A stretch of DNA of 64,000 bases, from positions 1-64,000 of the forward strand of contig DKNY01000052.1 in assembly GCA_002470275.1 (NCBI GenBank). Reading direction: 5' to 3'. A program made the position numbers and the translations under genes. Numbering within the stretch: the stretch's first letter is position 1; each line of letters starts with the position of its first letter. The notes under the pieces were generated by a model that saw nothing but the letters and a program-made list of their open reading frames with translations, ran no database searches and was not told where the DNA came from. The stretch comes from Gammaproteobacteria bacterium UBA7376 (GTDB lineage Bacteria > Pseudomonadota > Gammaproteobacteria > Pseudomonadales > Azotimanducaceae). Below, piece by piece: positions 40,118-49,078 of this stretch.

Positions 40118-40441
40118 CTACAGGCAGTTGCTCGGCTTGGGCAGGCCGGCAATTCGAGCAACGCTGCGGGCCGGGTTGCTGCCAAAGCGCTGCATTAGAT
40201 AGATGCTGTTACCGCAGTCATCGCCCAACGCCTGACGCACCATCTTGACCAAGGGCCGCATGTCCGGGCTGATGTCCGTTCGCAGATAAAAGTCTCTAAC
40301 GAGATCAATAATCTGCCAGTGTTCGTCCTGAAGAATGATGTTTTCCGCTCCGGCAAACCAAGCGGCCACCTGGGGATTCCAGGCCTGAAAATCCTGAAGG
40401 TGCCCCTGGCAGTCTAGCGTTGGGCTGAGATCGCTGACCAT
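40118..40441 (-). CDS. tusE: TusE, sulfur relay acceptor (DsrC-like)
   Basis: Receives persulfide sulfur from TusBCD and passes it to MnmA for tRNA thiolation. The 107-residue DsrC-fold protein contains DEHWQIIDLVRDFYLRTDIS and ends AGLPKPSNCL, with the conserved penultimate cysteine that carries sulfur. There is no second DsrC-type cysteine pair arrangement that would point to dissimilatory sulfite metabolism. Last gene of tusDCBE. Confidence 0.94.
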   Translation of the reverse strand: MVSDLSPTLDCQGHLQDFQAWNPQVAAWFAGAENIILQDEHWQIIDLVRDFYLRTDISPDMRPLVKMVRQALGDDCGNSIYLMQRFGSNPARSVARIAGLPKPSNCL

Positions 40442-40444
40442 AGC

Positions 40445-40702
40445 TCAATCGTTCCAGCTCACGACCCTGGCGTGAGCTACGCTCAAGGCCACCAAGTCCC
40501 GGTAGTCAATGCACCTTACTCCGTCACCGGTAAGGCCTCTCGCCGCCAGGTCCTCCTCCATGACGAACAGATCAGCGTGAGCTGCCAGGGCCTGAGGGAC
40601 CGAATAGACGCCATCGCCAAGCAGAACCACTGGCTCCGAGGCGCCATGTCTCACCAGGCAGCTGGCCAGCCCACCAGCGCTAAAGACTAGGTGCAGCGTC
40701 AT
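40445..40702 (-). CDS. tusB: TusB (DsrH-like) sulfur relay subunit
   Basis: The smallest subunit of the TusBCD heterohexamer. The 85-residue protein has MTLHLVFSAGGLASCLVRH and a VVLLGDGVYSV segment typical of DsrH/TusB. Its start overlaps tusC by 4 bp and tusE follows after three bases. Confidence 0.9.
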   Translation of the reverse strand: MTLHLVFSAGGLASCLVRHGASEPVVLLGDGVYSVPQALAAHADLFVMEEDLAARGLTGDGVRCIDYRDLVALSVAHARVVSWND

Positions 40703-41058
40703 GACTGAAAGCCGATGACGCTGTCACAGTCTTGGATCAGGCGTGCCTGCCCTTGAGCATCAAGGGCTTCAAGCGGCAGTTCGTCGCTCAGGACCAGGCT
40801 GCTGTTGTCCAGCGCGTCTTGGCAGACGTAGAGGCGCTCAATGTCGTACTCACCCAGGCCGCTCAGAATCTTAGACATGGTTCTTCGGTGCAGGCGTTGC
40901 CCGGACTGGTCCGGGGCCAGGTTCCAAACGCCCAGATTCCGGAAGAGGATGCTCACCTGGGCATCAAAGACCGCCGCCACCATGGCCGTCTCAATTTGCT
41001 CAAAAACACCAACGCCGGCATAGGGAGGACGCGACACGATGAACAGCAGTTGCTTCAT
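40699..41058 (-). CDS. tusC: TusC (DsrF-like) sulfur relay subunit
   Basis: A 119-residue DsrE/F-fold protein: RPPYAGVGVFEQIETAMVAA at the start matches the TusC pattern, with FRNLGVWNLAPDQ in the middle. It is part of the TusBCD complex and is coupled to tusD upstream and tusB downstream by 4-bp overlaps. Confidence 0.92.
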   Translation of the reverse strand: MKQLLFIVSRPPYAGVGVFEQIETAMVAAVFDAQVSILFRNLGVWNLAPDQSGQRLHRRTMSKILSGLGEYDIERLYVCQDALDNSSLVLSDELPLEALDAQGQARLIQDCDSVIGFQS

Positions 41059-41435
41059 GCGGGAAACTCCAGATAGCGGTCTGCCGCCTGAATGCCAGCG
41101 ATCAGCTGTCCCAGCCCCGCCAATTGAAATCCCTGGGCCAACGGTGTTGTCGTTGGGGTGCTCTCAGCAGCCGGCACGAGGCCCCGTCTTCCAGCACTGC
41201 CGATACAGACGGCCAATTCAATGCCCGCGTCCGCGAGGTGCTGCCAGGAGGGTACGAGATCGAGCCCATCGGGACCGGGCGATCGGGTGCGCACCGCATG
41301 ATAGATGCCGTCATGTAAAAAAAATATCCGCTCAATCTGGTGGCCGTCGCTCAGCGCAGCCTGAGCAAAGCCAAGGGCATGCTCTCCCGCATAGGACGTC
41401 ATTGGGGCGCCGTGCACAGCGATCACAAAATTCAT
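41055..41435 (-). CDS. tusD: TusD (DsrE-like) sulfur relay subunit
   Basis: Catalytic subunit that takes persulfide sulfur from TusA. The 126-residue product has FVIAVHGAPMTSYAGEHALG, FFLHDGIYHAVR, and the active cysteine in ELAVCIGSAGRRGL. First gene of the tusDCBE operon, which feeds MnmA. Confidence 0.93.
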   Translation of the reverse strand: MNFVIAVHGAPMTSYAGEHALGFAQAALSDGHQIERIFFLHDGIYHAVRTRSPGPDGLDLVPSWQHLADAGIELAVCIGSAGRRGLVPAAESTPTTTPLAQGFQLAGLGQLIAGIQAADRYLEFPA

Positions 41436-41489
41436 GGGCTGATCTTAACAGGGGAGGCGAAGAGATAGTGAGGGCCAGCGGTCAGGCAC

Positions 41490-44400
41490 CTAGGAGGCTA
41501 ACTTTGTGGTCTTGCCCGATAGGTCAGGCTGCTGGGCGCCAATCTTGGACAGGGCACCCAGGAAGTCTTCTCGTATGATCACCAGGGCGGGGACCAACAT
41601 GAGGATAATAACGCTGGCAAAAACAATGCCGGTAGCAAGGCTAACGGCCATGGGAATTAAGAACTGAGCCTGAATGCTGGTTTCAAACAGCATGGGGGTT
41701 AGCCCCAACGCAGTGGTCACCGTGGTCAGGAAGATGGCTCTAAAGCGCCGCTGTGAGGCAGCGGTTATGGCCTCGTGGACATCCAGGCCTTCGCGCCGAT
41801 TGCGGTTGTACTGATCCAGCAGCACCAAGGCATCGTTCACGACCACGCCGCTCAGAGCGACCATGCCAAAGATGGAGATAAAGGAGATGTTGTAGCCCAG
41901 GATGAAGTGACCAATGACTGCACCCGCCGCGCCAAAGGGAATGCCGGTCAACACCACAAGAGGCTGGGTATAGCTGCGAAGCTGGGAAGCCAGCAGCGCA
42001 AAGATAATCAGAACTGCGATCATCATTGACTGAACCAGGGAGGCCAAATCCTCACTCTCTTCTCGGCCTTGGCCTGCTTGCTCAACGCGAATATCAGGAA
42101 ATTGTGCCCGCAGTGCCGGTAGGATGCTCTGCATGACTTCGTTGTTCGCTTCAGTAGGCGTGATGAGGTCGGTATCGGCCTCGGCGGACACCGTGACAAT
42201 ACGCAGGCCAGCAACCCGCTCGATGGACGAATAGCTTCTCGACTCCCGCAGGGTGGCAACCGCAGAAAGCGGGGCTTGGGTGCCGTCAGCCAAGCGAATC
42301 CAGGTATCGTTCAGGTTTTGTGCGCTTTCTCTTTCGGAACGCGGATAGCGGACCATGACCCTGAGTTCGTCACGTCCCCTCTGAATGCGTTGGACTTCTT
42401 GTCCGTAAAAATTATTTCGCAGCTGACGGGCGACGTCAGCCGGTTGAAGCCCGGCGGCTTCTCCTGCCGAAGTGAGTTCGATATCAAACTGGGTTTTTCC
42501 GGGATTGAAGGAATCCTGAATATCGTAAAGTCCGGGTACGTCTGCATAGGCCAGCTTCAGCGCCTCAACTGCAGCCATGAGTTGACCATCGTCTTGATGC
42601 GCTAGCCGAAACTCAATGTCCGCGCCGGAATCAAAATAGCTGGAGGAAAACGACAGGCTCTCAACGCCAACGATTTGTCCCACTCGCTGACGCCATTCCC
42701 TCTCCAGCGCCTGGGCAGATTCTGTACGACGCGGTTCGTCCTCAAGCAGAACGATGATGGAAGCCAAGTTGCTTGAAGCGCTGACGCCGCCACCGCCATC
42801 GGGCCCGCCACCCATGCGGCTGACGCCGCCGATGGTGGCGTTGACTGCTTTAAAGGCAGCGCCGTCACGCTGATCATTTATGGCATAGGCCGCATCGATA
42901 ATTTTCCTCGCCGCACGCTCGGTCTCTGTAAACGGCGTACCCACAGGGAATGTTAGGGTGGCACGCATGGAAACCGATTCGAGCTGAGGGAAAAAGATAA
43001 ATCGCACCGCGCCGCTTACCATTAAGGACGCCGCGAAGATCAGCATGCCAAGCGCGGCAATCAAGGTGACATAGCGACGTCTCACCGCCCAACTTACTGC
43101 GGGTAGAAAATATTGATCTCTGAAGGTCATAACAAACTGAGCGACGCGACCCTGAAACGCCTTAAGGGGACCACGACTCCATGAGCGTCCGTGAGCAAGG
43201 TGTGACGGCAAAACCAGAAAAACCTCAACGAGGGAAATAGTCAGAACCAAGATCACCACAACGGGGATGGCGGCCAGAATTTGGCCAAAACTACCGGTCA
43301 CGAAAAGCAGAGGAGCGAAGGCCGCCATGCTGGTCAGCACGCCGATAAAGACGGGGCTAAAGACGCCGGCGACGCCGCGAAGCGTGGCCTGATAGCTTTG
43401 GCCCAGAGCCTCCTGCTCCGTAATAATGTTCTCACCCACGACCACGGCATCATCCACAACGATGCCCAGCACCATGATCAGAGCAAAGAGCGAAATCATA
43501 TTGATGTTGACGCCGAAGGAGCCAAAAAAGAGGAGGGCACCTAAAAAAGAAATGGGTACCCCCATGGCAACCCAGGTCGCCAGCCGCAGATCGAGCATGA
43601 TGACTAAAAACAGGAAGACCAGGGTAAACCCAAGGACCCCGTTGTCGATCAGCAAACCCAGGCGCTGTTCGAGAATACTGGTTTGATCGTCCCAAACATC
43701 CACCGAGATGCCCGGGGCCGGCGTGTAGCCAGCGAGAAAGGCTCGAACGGCTGCGGCGATCTCCAGGGTATCCTCGGACTCGGACTTCTGGACGCTCACG
43801 AGCAGGCTTCGGCGGCCGTTGAGTTCCTGAACCATGTCCTGTTCTGCGAACGTATCGTTAATGGTGGCAACATCTTCAAGCCTAAGAATGGCTCCGTCGG
43901 ACTCACCCCGTAACACGATGTCGCCGAAAGCGTCACCGGCCATACGCTTGTTATTGGTGCGGAGCAAAAGGTCTCCGGCTGGGGTTCTGAGTTCACCGGA
44001 TGAGACGTTCACGGACGATCTGCGTATGGCGCTAGCGACCTCATCAATGCTGAGATCGTATTGACGCAGGGCCCGTTCGCTCACCTCTATGGAGATTTCG
44101 TAGTCGCGAGCACCCATCAAGCCGACCAAGGAGACCTCGGGGATGGCAAGCAGCTCCTCTACCAGGCGTTCGCCTGCGGCGCGCAGCTTGGTTTCTTCAA
44201 GATCTGATATCAAAACCAGGGTAATGACGTCGCTCACGGTCTGCGCTCTTTCTATTTGAGGCTGCTCGGCTTCGGCCGGTGGAAAGTCTGAGAGGCGCTC
44301 AACGGCAGCCTCTACATCGTTCTTGATCTCTGCCTCATCAACAAAGTCTTTGAGTTCGATGGTAATCGTACCGACGTTTTCCGCTGCCCGAGAGGTCACC

Positions 44401-44690
44401 TCGTCCACACCCTCGATGCCAATCACGGCTTCCTCGACTCGACGGGTGATACTCTCTTCAACCTCGCTAGGTGCCGCACCGGGGTAGGGCACCGTTACAG
44501 TGATGATGCCTGGGTTGATGGTGGGGAAGACTTGAGCATTGAGCCCCATGCCCGCGATGACCCCGCCTACCAGGAGGATCAGCATGATGAGGTTGGCAGC
44601 GACAGCGTTCTGTAAAAAGAACCGAATAACCCCCTGCCCAGGCAGAGAGAGGGCCGTTGAGGGGCTCTGGTCCGGCGACGCTTCGCTCAT
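41490..44690 (-). CDS. RND-family efflux transporter (AcrB-like permease)
   Basis: Inner-membrane proton-driven pump of the hydrophobic/amphiphilic efflux type. The 1066-residue length and 12-helix layout with two large periplasmic loops fit the family. TM4 carries the proton-relay aspartates in IVVDDAVVVGENI, and the second half has the matching VVVNDALVLLDQYNR. The substrate cannot be told. It overlaps the adaptor gene by 4 bp, and no TolC-like gene is adjacent. Confidence 0.93.
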   Translation of the reverse strand: MSEASPDQSPSTALSLPGQGVIRFFLQNAVAANLIMLILLVGGVIAGMGLNAQVFPTINPGIITVTVPYPGAAPSEVEESITRRVEEAVIGIEGVDEVTSRAAENVGTITIELKDFVDEAEIKNDVEAAVERLSDFPPAEAEQPQIERAQTVSDVITLVLISDLEETKLRAAGERLVEELLAIPEVSLVGLMGARDYEISIEVSERALRQYDLSIDEVASAIRRSSVNVSSGELRTPAGDLLLRTNNKRMAGDAFGDIVLRGESDGAILRLEDVATINDTFAEQDMVQELNGRRSLLVSVQKSESEDTLEIAAAVRAFLAGYTPAPGISVDVWDDQTSILEQRLGLLIDNGVLGFTLVFLFLVIMLDLRLATWVAMGVPISFLGALLFFGSFGVNINMISLFALIMVLGIVVDDAVVVGENIITEQEALGQSYQATLRGVAGVFSPVFIGVLTSMAAFAPLLFVTGSFGQILAAIPVVVILVLTISLVEVFLVLPSHLAHGRSWSRGPLKAFQGRVAQFVMTFRDQYFLPAVSWAVRRRYVTLIAALGMLIFAASLMVSGAVRFIFFPQLESVSMRATLTFPVGTPFTETERAARKIIDAAYAINDQRDGAAFKAVNATIGGVSRMGGGPDGGGGVSASSNLASIIVLLEDEPRRTESAQALEREWRQRVGQIVGVESLSFSSSYFDSGADIEFRLAHQDDGQLMAAVEALKLAYADVPGLYDIQDSFNPGKTQFDIELTSAGEAAGLQPADVARQLRNNFYGQEVQRIQRGRDELRVMVRYPRSERESAQNLNDTWIRLADGTQAPLSAVATLRESRSYSSIERVAGLRIVTVSAEADTDLITPTEANNEVMQSILPALRAQFPDIRVEQAGQGREESEDLASLVQSMMIAVLIIFALLASQLRSYTQPLVVLTGIPFGAAGAVIGHFILGYNISFISIFGMVALSGVVVNDALVLLDQYNRNRREGLDVHEAITAASQRRFRAIFLTTVTTALGLTPMLFETSIQAQFLIPMAVSLATGIVFASVIILMLVPALVIIREDFLGALSKIGAQQPDLSGKTTKLAS

Positions 44691-45964
44691 GGTGATGATT
44701 CAGCGTAAGGAGTCGCCCTGTCGCCAACGGCCGCATCGGATACCGCCCCAAGAACGACGCCGTCGGCATAGTCAAAGGCATCAATGACCAGACCCTCTGA
44801 GTTTCTGCCTCGAATTTCGGGCCGATGTTCGACTAAGACACCGTCTCGGATATACAGGACGTTGCCCGACGGCTGCACGGCCGCCTCGGGGAGCGTGATA
44901 CCACGCCCTACCTCGGGCCCAATCAGCGTGGTTTCGACGAAGAAGCCCGGCTGAACCTCCGGATACGCATTCATGGGGACATATAGGCGTGCGAAGCGAC
45001 TTCGCTGGTCGAATTCAGAACTCACCCGTTCGATACGCCCCTCCAGCTCTTGCCCGGCATAGGAGATCAGCACCCGACGACCCTCAGCCGGCTCCAGATA
45101 CACCAAGTCGCTGGGAGAGATGGGAATCGCTACCTCGACGCTGTTCAGGGAATAGGCTTGCCCAAAAGACTTACCGCTGGTCAACATCTGACCAAGATCA
45201 GCACTAGATTCTGTAATTCTCCCGGCGAAGGGGAGTGAAAAGTTGGTTCGACTTAGGCTCAGCTCAGCCACCTCCAGCCGCGCCCTTGCCGCTGCAAGCT
45301 GGGCTTCAGCCTGCGCGATCTGGGGCAGTAGAGCCACCAAGGTGGGAACCTCTGCGCCTGGATTGACAATGGCGTAGTTCTTTTTCGCTGCATCGCTTCT
45401 GGCCTGCTGCAGCATCAGATTCGCTGAGGCGATCTGAATGTCGGCCTGTGCCTGGTCCACCTGAAGCTGAAAGTCGGAAGGGTCGATACGCAGGAGCGAC
45501 TCATTCGCAGCGAACGAACCGCCCGCTTTCATAGACGAGGAGAGTTCAACAATTCTGCCTGAGACCTGAGGCATAAGTTCAACATAGGTACGTGCGGCCA
45601 CGCTGCCGCTGGCACTCAGGCTAATGGTGCTGGCGCTGGCGGGCGGTTGAATCACCCTGACGCTTAGATCACCGGCCTGACTCGGCGGTGGGAAGCTTGC
45701 CGTCCGCGTGCCATTGCCGTCCGAGCGCGCAAAAATAACGGCCAACGTCGTCAGCCCGAGAATACCCAGAATTTGTAGCCCGCCGACGAGCCCGTCGGGT
45801 AAGCGGGATGATACTTCGTTTGTCTTAGCCTCGGGCGGGTCGTCTTGGCGAGGTTTCACCAAATCGATAGCGCTTGGCGTCTTGCTCGGCACGGCAAGCC
45901 TTGGCTTTATCTGACCAACACCCGGGAGAAGGAAACGACGCAATAACTTAAACACAACTACCAT
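44687..45964 (-). CDS. RND efflux periplasmic adaptor (membrane fusion protein)
   Basis: Links the RND permease to an outer-membrane channel. After a cytoplasmic N-terminal stretch of about 60 residues there is a membrane anchor (LVGGLQILGILGLTTLAVIF). The lipoyl half-motifs follow (VSGRIVELSSSMKAGGSFAA; LPFAGRITESSADLGQML), with a coiled-coil hairpin between them rich in Ala-Gln-Leu. The ATG at 45964 follows GAGAG; a TTG at 46006 would add 14 residues. The long charged N-terminus before the anchor is unusual, as most adaptors begin close to a signal or anchor. Confidence 0.9.
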   Translation of the reverse strand: MVVVFKLLRRFLLPGVGQIKPRLAVPSKTPSAIDLVKPRQDDPPEAKTNEVSSRLPDGLVGGLQILGILGLTTLAVIFARSDGNGTRTASFPPPSQAGDLSVRVIQPPASASTISLSASGSVAARTYVELMPQVSGRIVELSSSMKAGGSFAANESLLRIDPSDFQLQVDQAQADIQIASANLMLQQARSDAAKKNYAIVNPGAEVPTLVALLPQIAQAEAQLAAARARLEVAELSLSRTNFSLPFAGRITESSADLGQMLTSGKSFGQAYSLNSVEVAIPISPSDLVYLEPAEGRRVLISYAGQELEGRIERVSSEFDQRSRFARLYVPMNAYPEVQPGFFVETTLIGPEVGRGITLPEAAVQPSGNVLYIRDGVLVEHRPEIRGRNSEGLVIDAFDYADGVVLGAVSDAAVGDRATPYAESSP

Positions 45965-46196
45965 AAGACTCTCGCGTAGCGCCCAGGCTTGTCGCCGTGG
46001 GGGCAAAGGGGGCAGGGACGGCTTTATCCAAAAGCGCTGCCCTGATTAACCTCAGTTTTTGACTAGGCCAGTGAACTGCCTGTGAAAAATTGGTCGCGAT
46101 CATCTAGTTCTTGATACCGATCATCGCCACGCCAATGAACTCTATTCACGCCAATTTCACTGATCCGGCGATAGCGTGCAGGCTGTCTCAACCTGA

Positions 46197-46979
46197 GTGA
46201 TCGTCTTGTTGCATCGTCTTGGTTTAATCGGTGACGTCCATGCAGAGCACGAGCGACTCGCCGACTCCCTGGCCTTTCTGAGTTCGCAAAACGTTGACGC
46301 CGTGTTGTGCACAGGAGACTTGGCCGACGGTCGAGGCTGTCTGGAGCAGACGTGCAGGCTCCTGCGTGATGCCGGCGCTCACGTGGTCCGAGGAAACCAT
46401 GATCGATGGCTGCTGAATCAGCAAACCCGCCATGTACCCAACGCACACCTCGTGGCCAACCTTTCCGCCGAGACCTTAGCCTACTTGGCCAGTCTGCCCC
46501 AGATCATTGAGCTACCCACGCCTCGGGGCACTCTCATTCTGTGTCATGGCATCTTGGAGGACGACATGGCTAAGGTGTGGCCAGGTTCTGAGCACAGTGA
46601 AAGCAAACGCTCGGAGAGCTTGGACGCCCTGCTGAACGGGCGTCAGGGTGGCCCCCGTTATTTGGTGAATGGCCACATGCACTATCGGACCTTGATTGAT
46701 TTCCCGTCGCTCCAGCTGATCAACGCGGGGACGCTGAGGGGACACTCCCCCGGCGTCGTGATTCTCGATATTCCGGCTGAGACTCTGTCCGGCTTCGACT
46801 ATGTAGGCAACGAAGAACTGGTGTTGGGGCGCACGCTCACCCTGGCGGACGGACACGGGCGTCGGGTATGGGAGAGCACGGCCGCCTTCGACGGTGTATG
46901 GGACCCCATGACCTTACAGAAACGTCGACCAAATCAAGGCTCAGCTGAAAGCGCGCGCTACCCTCGTCAGACGGGTTGA
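46197..46979 (+). CDS. calcineurin-like metallophosphoesterase
   Basis: Predicted metal-dependent phosphatase. The five-motif metal site is visible in order: GLIGDVHAEH, LCTGDLADGRG, VVRGNHDRW, LILCHGI and YLVNGHMHYRT, followed by QLINAGTLRGHS. The YfcE/PrpE-like layout fits but the substrate is unknown. The GTG at 46197 is the first start in frame and has no clear ribosome site; TTG codons at 46206 and 46209 are alternatives. It is followed by a CsaA-like gene. Confidence 0.83.
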   Translation: MIVLLHRLGLIGDVHAEHERLADSLAFLSSQNVDAVLCTGDLADGRGCLEQTCRLLRDAGAHVVRGNHDRWLLNQQTRHVPNAHLVANLSAETLAYLASLPQIIELPTPRGTLILCHGILEDDMAKVWPGSEHSESKRSESLDALLNGRQGGPRYLVNGHMHYRTLIDFPSLQLINAGTLRGHSPGVVILDIPAETLSGFDYVGNEELVLGRTLTLADGHGRRVWESTAAFDGVWDPMTLQKRRPNQGSAESARYPRQTG

Positions 46980-46996
46980 GAGCGACTGAGGCGACT

Positions 46997-47344
46997 ATGG
47001 AGCCTAAACCTGATATCGGCTTTAGCCACTTTTCTGCCGTGGATATGCGGGTAGGCACCGTAGAGAGGGCGGAGAGCTTTCCAGAAGCGCTCCGACCCGC
47101 CCTCAAACTCTGGATCAATTTCGGTCCAACGATAGGGGTTCGCAAAAGCAGCGCTCAGATCACCGATCATTATTCGCCAGAACAACTGATTGGGCGTCAG
47201 GTGGTTGCGGTGATCAACTTTCCTCCCAAGCAAATTGGCCCCCTTATGAGCGAGTGCCTGATACTCGGTGCGGTAGGTGAGCAGGGCGACGTAGTCTTGC
47301 TGAGCACGGATTTCGAGATGCCCAACGGAAGCCCAATAGCCTAG
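46997..47344 (+). CDS. CsaA-like tRNA-binding/chaperone protein
   Basis: A 115-residue OB-fold protein closely resembling CsaA: FSAVDMRVGTVERAESFPEA, KLWINFGPTIGVRKSSAQIT, GRQVVAVINFPPKQIGPLMS and ending MPNGSPIA. CsaA proteins bind tRNA and have been described as export-related chaperones in Bacillus. The ATG at 46997 has GAGG upstream. A TTG at 46976 overlapping the previous stop is also possible. Confidence 0.9.
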   Translation: MEPKPDIGFSHFSAVDMRVGTVERAESFPEALRPALKLWINFGPTIGVRKSSAQITDHYSPEQLIGRQVVAVINFPPKQIGPLMSECLILGAVGEQGDVVLLSTDFEMPNGSPIA

Positions 47345-47437
47345 TTAAGGGCGGAACGCTTGGTTTAAACTTTAACGGCTACCAGCAGTTTCTGGCGGTC
47401 AACGCCAGAGCCGCCCGGATGGAGGGGAAGGACAACT

Positions 47438-49078
47438 ATGGAAAGAGAAGCAGACTATATTATCGTCGGTGCAGGCAGCGCCGGATGCGTATTGGCTAAT
47501 CGCCTTTCTGCGGACGGACAAAATCGCGTGCTGCTGCTGGAGGCGGGGGGCCGTGATGACAACCTGTTCATCAAAATGCCTGCGGGGTACGCCAATTTGG
47601 TGCCCAAAAAGAACCGCAATAACTACGGCTTCGAGACTGAAGCCCAGCCTGGTTTCGGAAATAGGTCGCTGTACTGGCCTCGGGGGCGCGGATGGGGCGG
47701 ATCCTCTTCTATCAACGCCATGGTGTATACGCGCGGACACAACGCGGACTATGACCAATGGTCGCAGCTGGGCAACAAAGGGTGGTCCTACGCTGAGGTC
47801 CTGCCTTACTTTAAGCGTGCAGAATCCTTTGATGGCGAGGGCGATCAGGACTACCACGGATTTGATGGCCCGCTGCACGTTAAAAAAGCCGATCGAACCG
47901 ATGACATTTTGCTAGACCGCTTCGTCCAGGCAGGCGGCCAAGCCGGATTCCCAATTACGGAAGACTTCAACGGGCGACAGCAGGAAGGCTTTAGCCGCTA
48001 CGAACACACCATTCAGGGGAACCAGCGCTGCAGTGCGTCCAGGGCCTATCTTCATCCGGCAAAGGATCGCGCAAATCTGTCGATCCTCTCCCATGCCGCC
48101 GTACACCGGATTCTATTGGACAAACAGCGAGCAGATCGGCTGGAGGTCTCGGTCAAGGGTGAGATGATCACGCTCACCGCACACAAGGAAATTATCCTCA
48201 GCGCTGGCGCCATCAACTCACCCCAGATTTTGCTCCGCAGTGGGATTGGGCCTAGGGAAGAGATTCTGCCTCATGGGATTGCCATAGCCCACGAGCTGCC
48301 CGGCGTAGGGCGTAACCTTCAAGACCATGTGGGTGTGGTGAGCCAGTTCGCCGCTTTACGGCCGGTAACCTTGGCGCGTTCGGCCACGCTCTGGCGACGG
48401 ACTCTGACGGGTATGCGTTACCTGTTCAACGGCAGCGGTGACGCCGGATATCCGCCAACCGCCGGGGGCGCATTTTTTAAGAGTCAGCCAGATAAAGAGA
48501 TTCCCGACATGCAAATCCACTACGTCTCCATCGCCATGAGCGATGTTCATGGTCGTGCTGGCGTTTCTCCTAAACATGGTTTTTCGAGCATCGTCTACTG
48601 CTGTCGGCCCCAGAGTAGAGGGCATCTCAGCCTCAGGGACGGCACCCCTAATTCCGACCCGGCCATCTTCCCGAATTACTTTGATGTAGAGCAGGACCTC
48701 ATCGACACCCGGAACGGGTTTCGGGAGACCCGGCGCGTCTTTATGCAGCAGGCCTTTGACGACTATCGCGGTGCACAGCTGAAGCCCGGCCCTGAAGTTG
48801 ACGTAGACAACGATGACGAACTCGACGCCTGGATTCGCCATACCGGAGAAACGCTCTATCACCCGATTGGCACCTGCAAAATGGGCAGTGATCCGATGGC
48901 CGTAACTAACGAACATGGTCAGGTGCACGGCCTGCCCGGCCTGCGGGTGGTTGATGCGTCGATCATGCCCACCCTCATCGGCGGCAACACCAACGCACCA
49001 ACGATCATGATGGCGGAGAAGATTTCTGACCACATCATGGGCCGAGCGGCACTGGCCGCTGAAGCCTGGGTCGCGTGA
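47438..49078 (+). CDS. GMC-family FAD-dependent oxidoreductase
   Basis: Predicted flavoprotein alcohol or choline-type dehydrogenase of 546 residues. FAD motifs: YIIVGAGSAGCVLANRLSAD at the N-terminus, GRGWGGSSSINAMVYTRG, and the GMC signature GAINSPQILLRSGIG. The C-terminal catalytic His region is HPIGTCKMG with VDASIMPTLIGGNTNAP. The closest general match is alcohol/choline dehydrogenase; the substrate is not known. A strong GGAGGGGAAGGA precedes the ATG. The stop overlaps the start of a DUF1800 gene by 4 bp. Confidence 0.93.
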   Translation: MEREADYIIVGAGSAGCVLANRLSADGQNRVLLLEAGGRDDNLFIKMPAGYANLVPKKNRNNYGFETEAQPGFGNRSLYWPRGRGWGGSSSINAMVYTRGHNADYDQWSQLGNKGWSYAEVLPYFKRAESFDGEGDQDYHGFDGPLHVKKADRTDDILLDRFVQAGGQAGFPITEDFNGRQQEGFSRYEHTIQGNQRCSASRAYLHPAKDRANLSILSHAAVHRILLDKQRADRLEVSVKGEMITLTAHKEIILSAGAINSPQILLRSGIGPREEILPHGIAIAHELPGVGRNLQDHVGVVSQFAALRPVTLARSATLWRRTLTGMRYLFNGSGDAGYPPTAGGAFFKSQPDKEIPDMQIHYVSIAMSDVHGRAGVSPKHGFSSIVYCCRPQSRGHLSLRDGTPNSDPAIFPNYFDVEQDLIDTRNGFRETRRVFMQQAFDDYRGAQLKPGPEVDVDNDDELDAWIRHTGETLYHPIGTCKMGSDPMAVTNEHGQVHGLPGLRVVDASIMPTLIGGNTNAPTIMMAEKISDHIMGRAALAAEAWVA

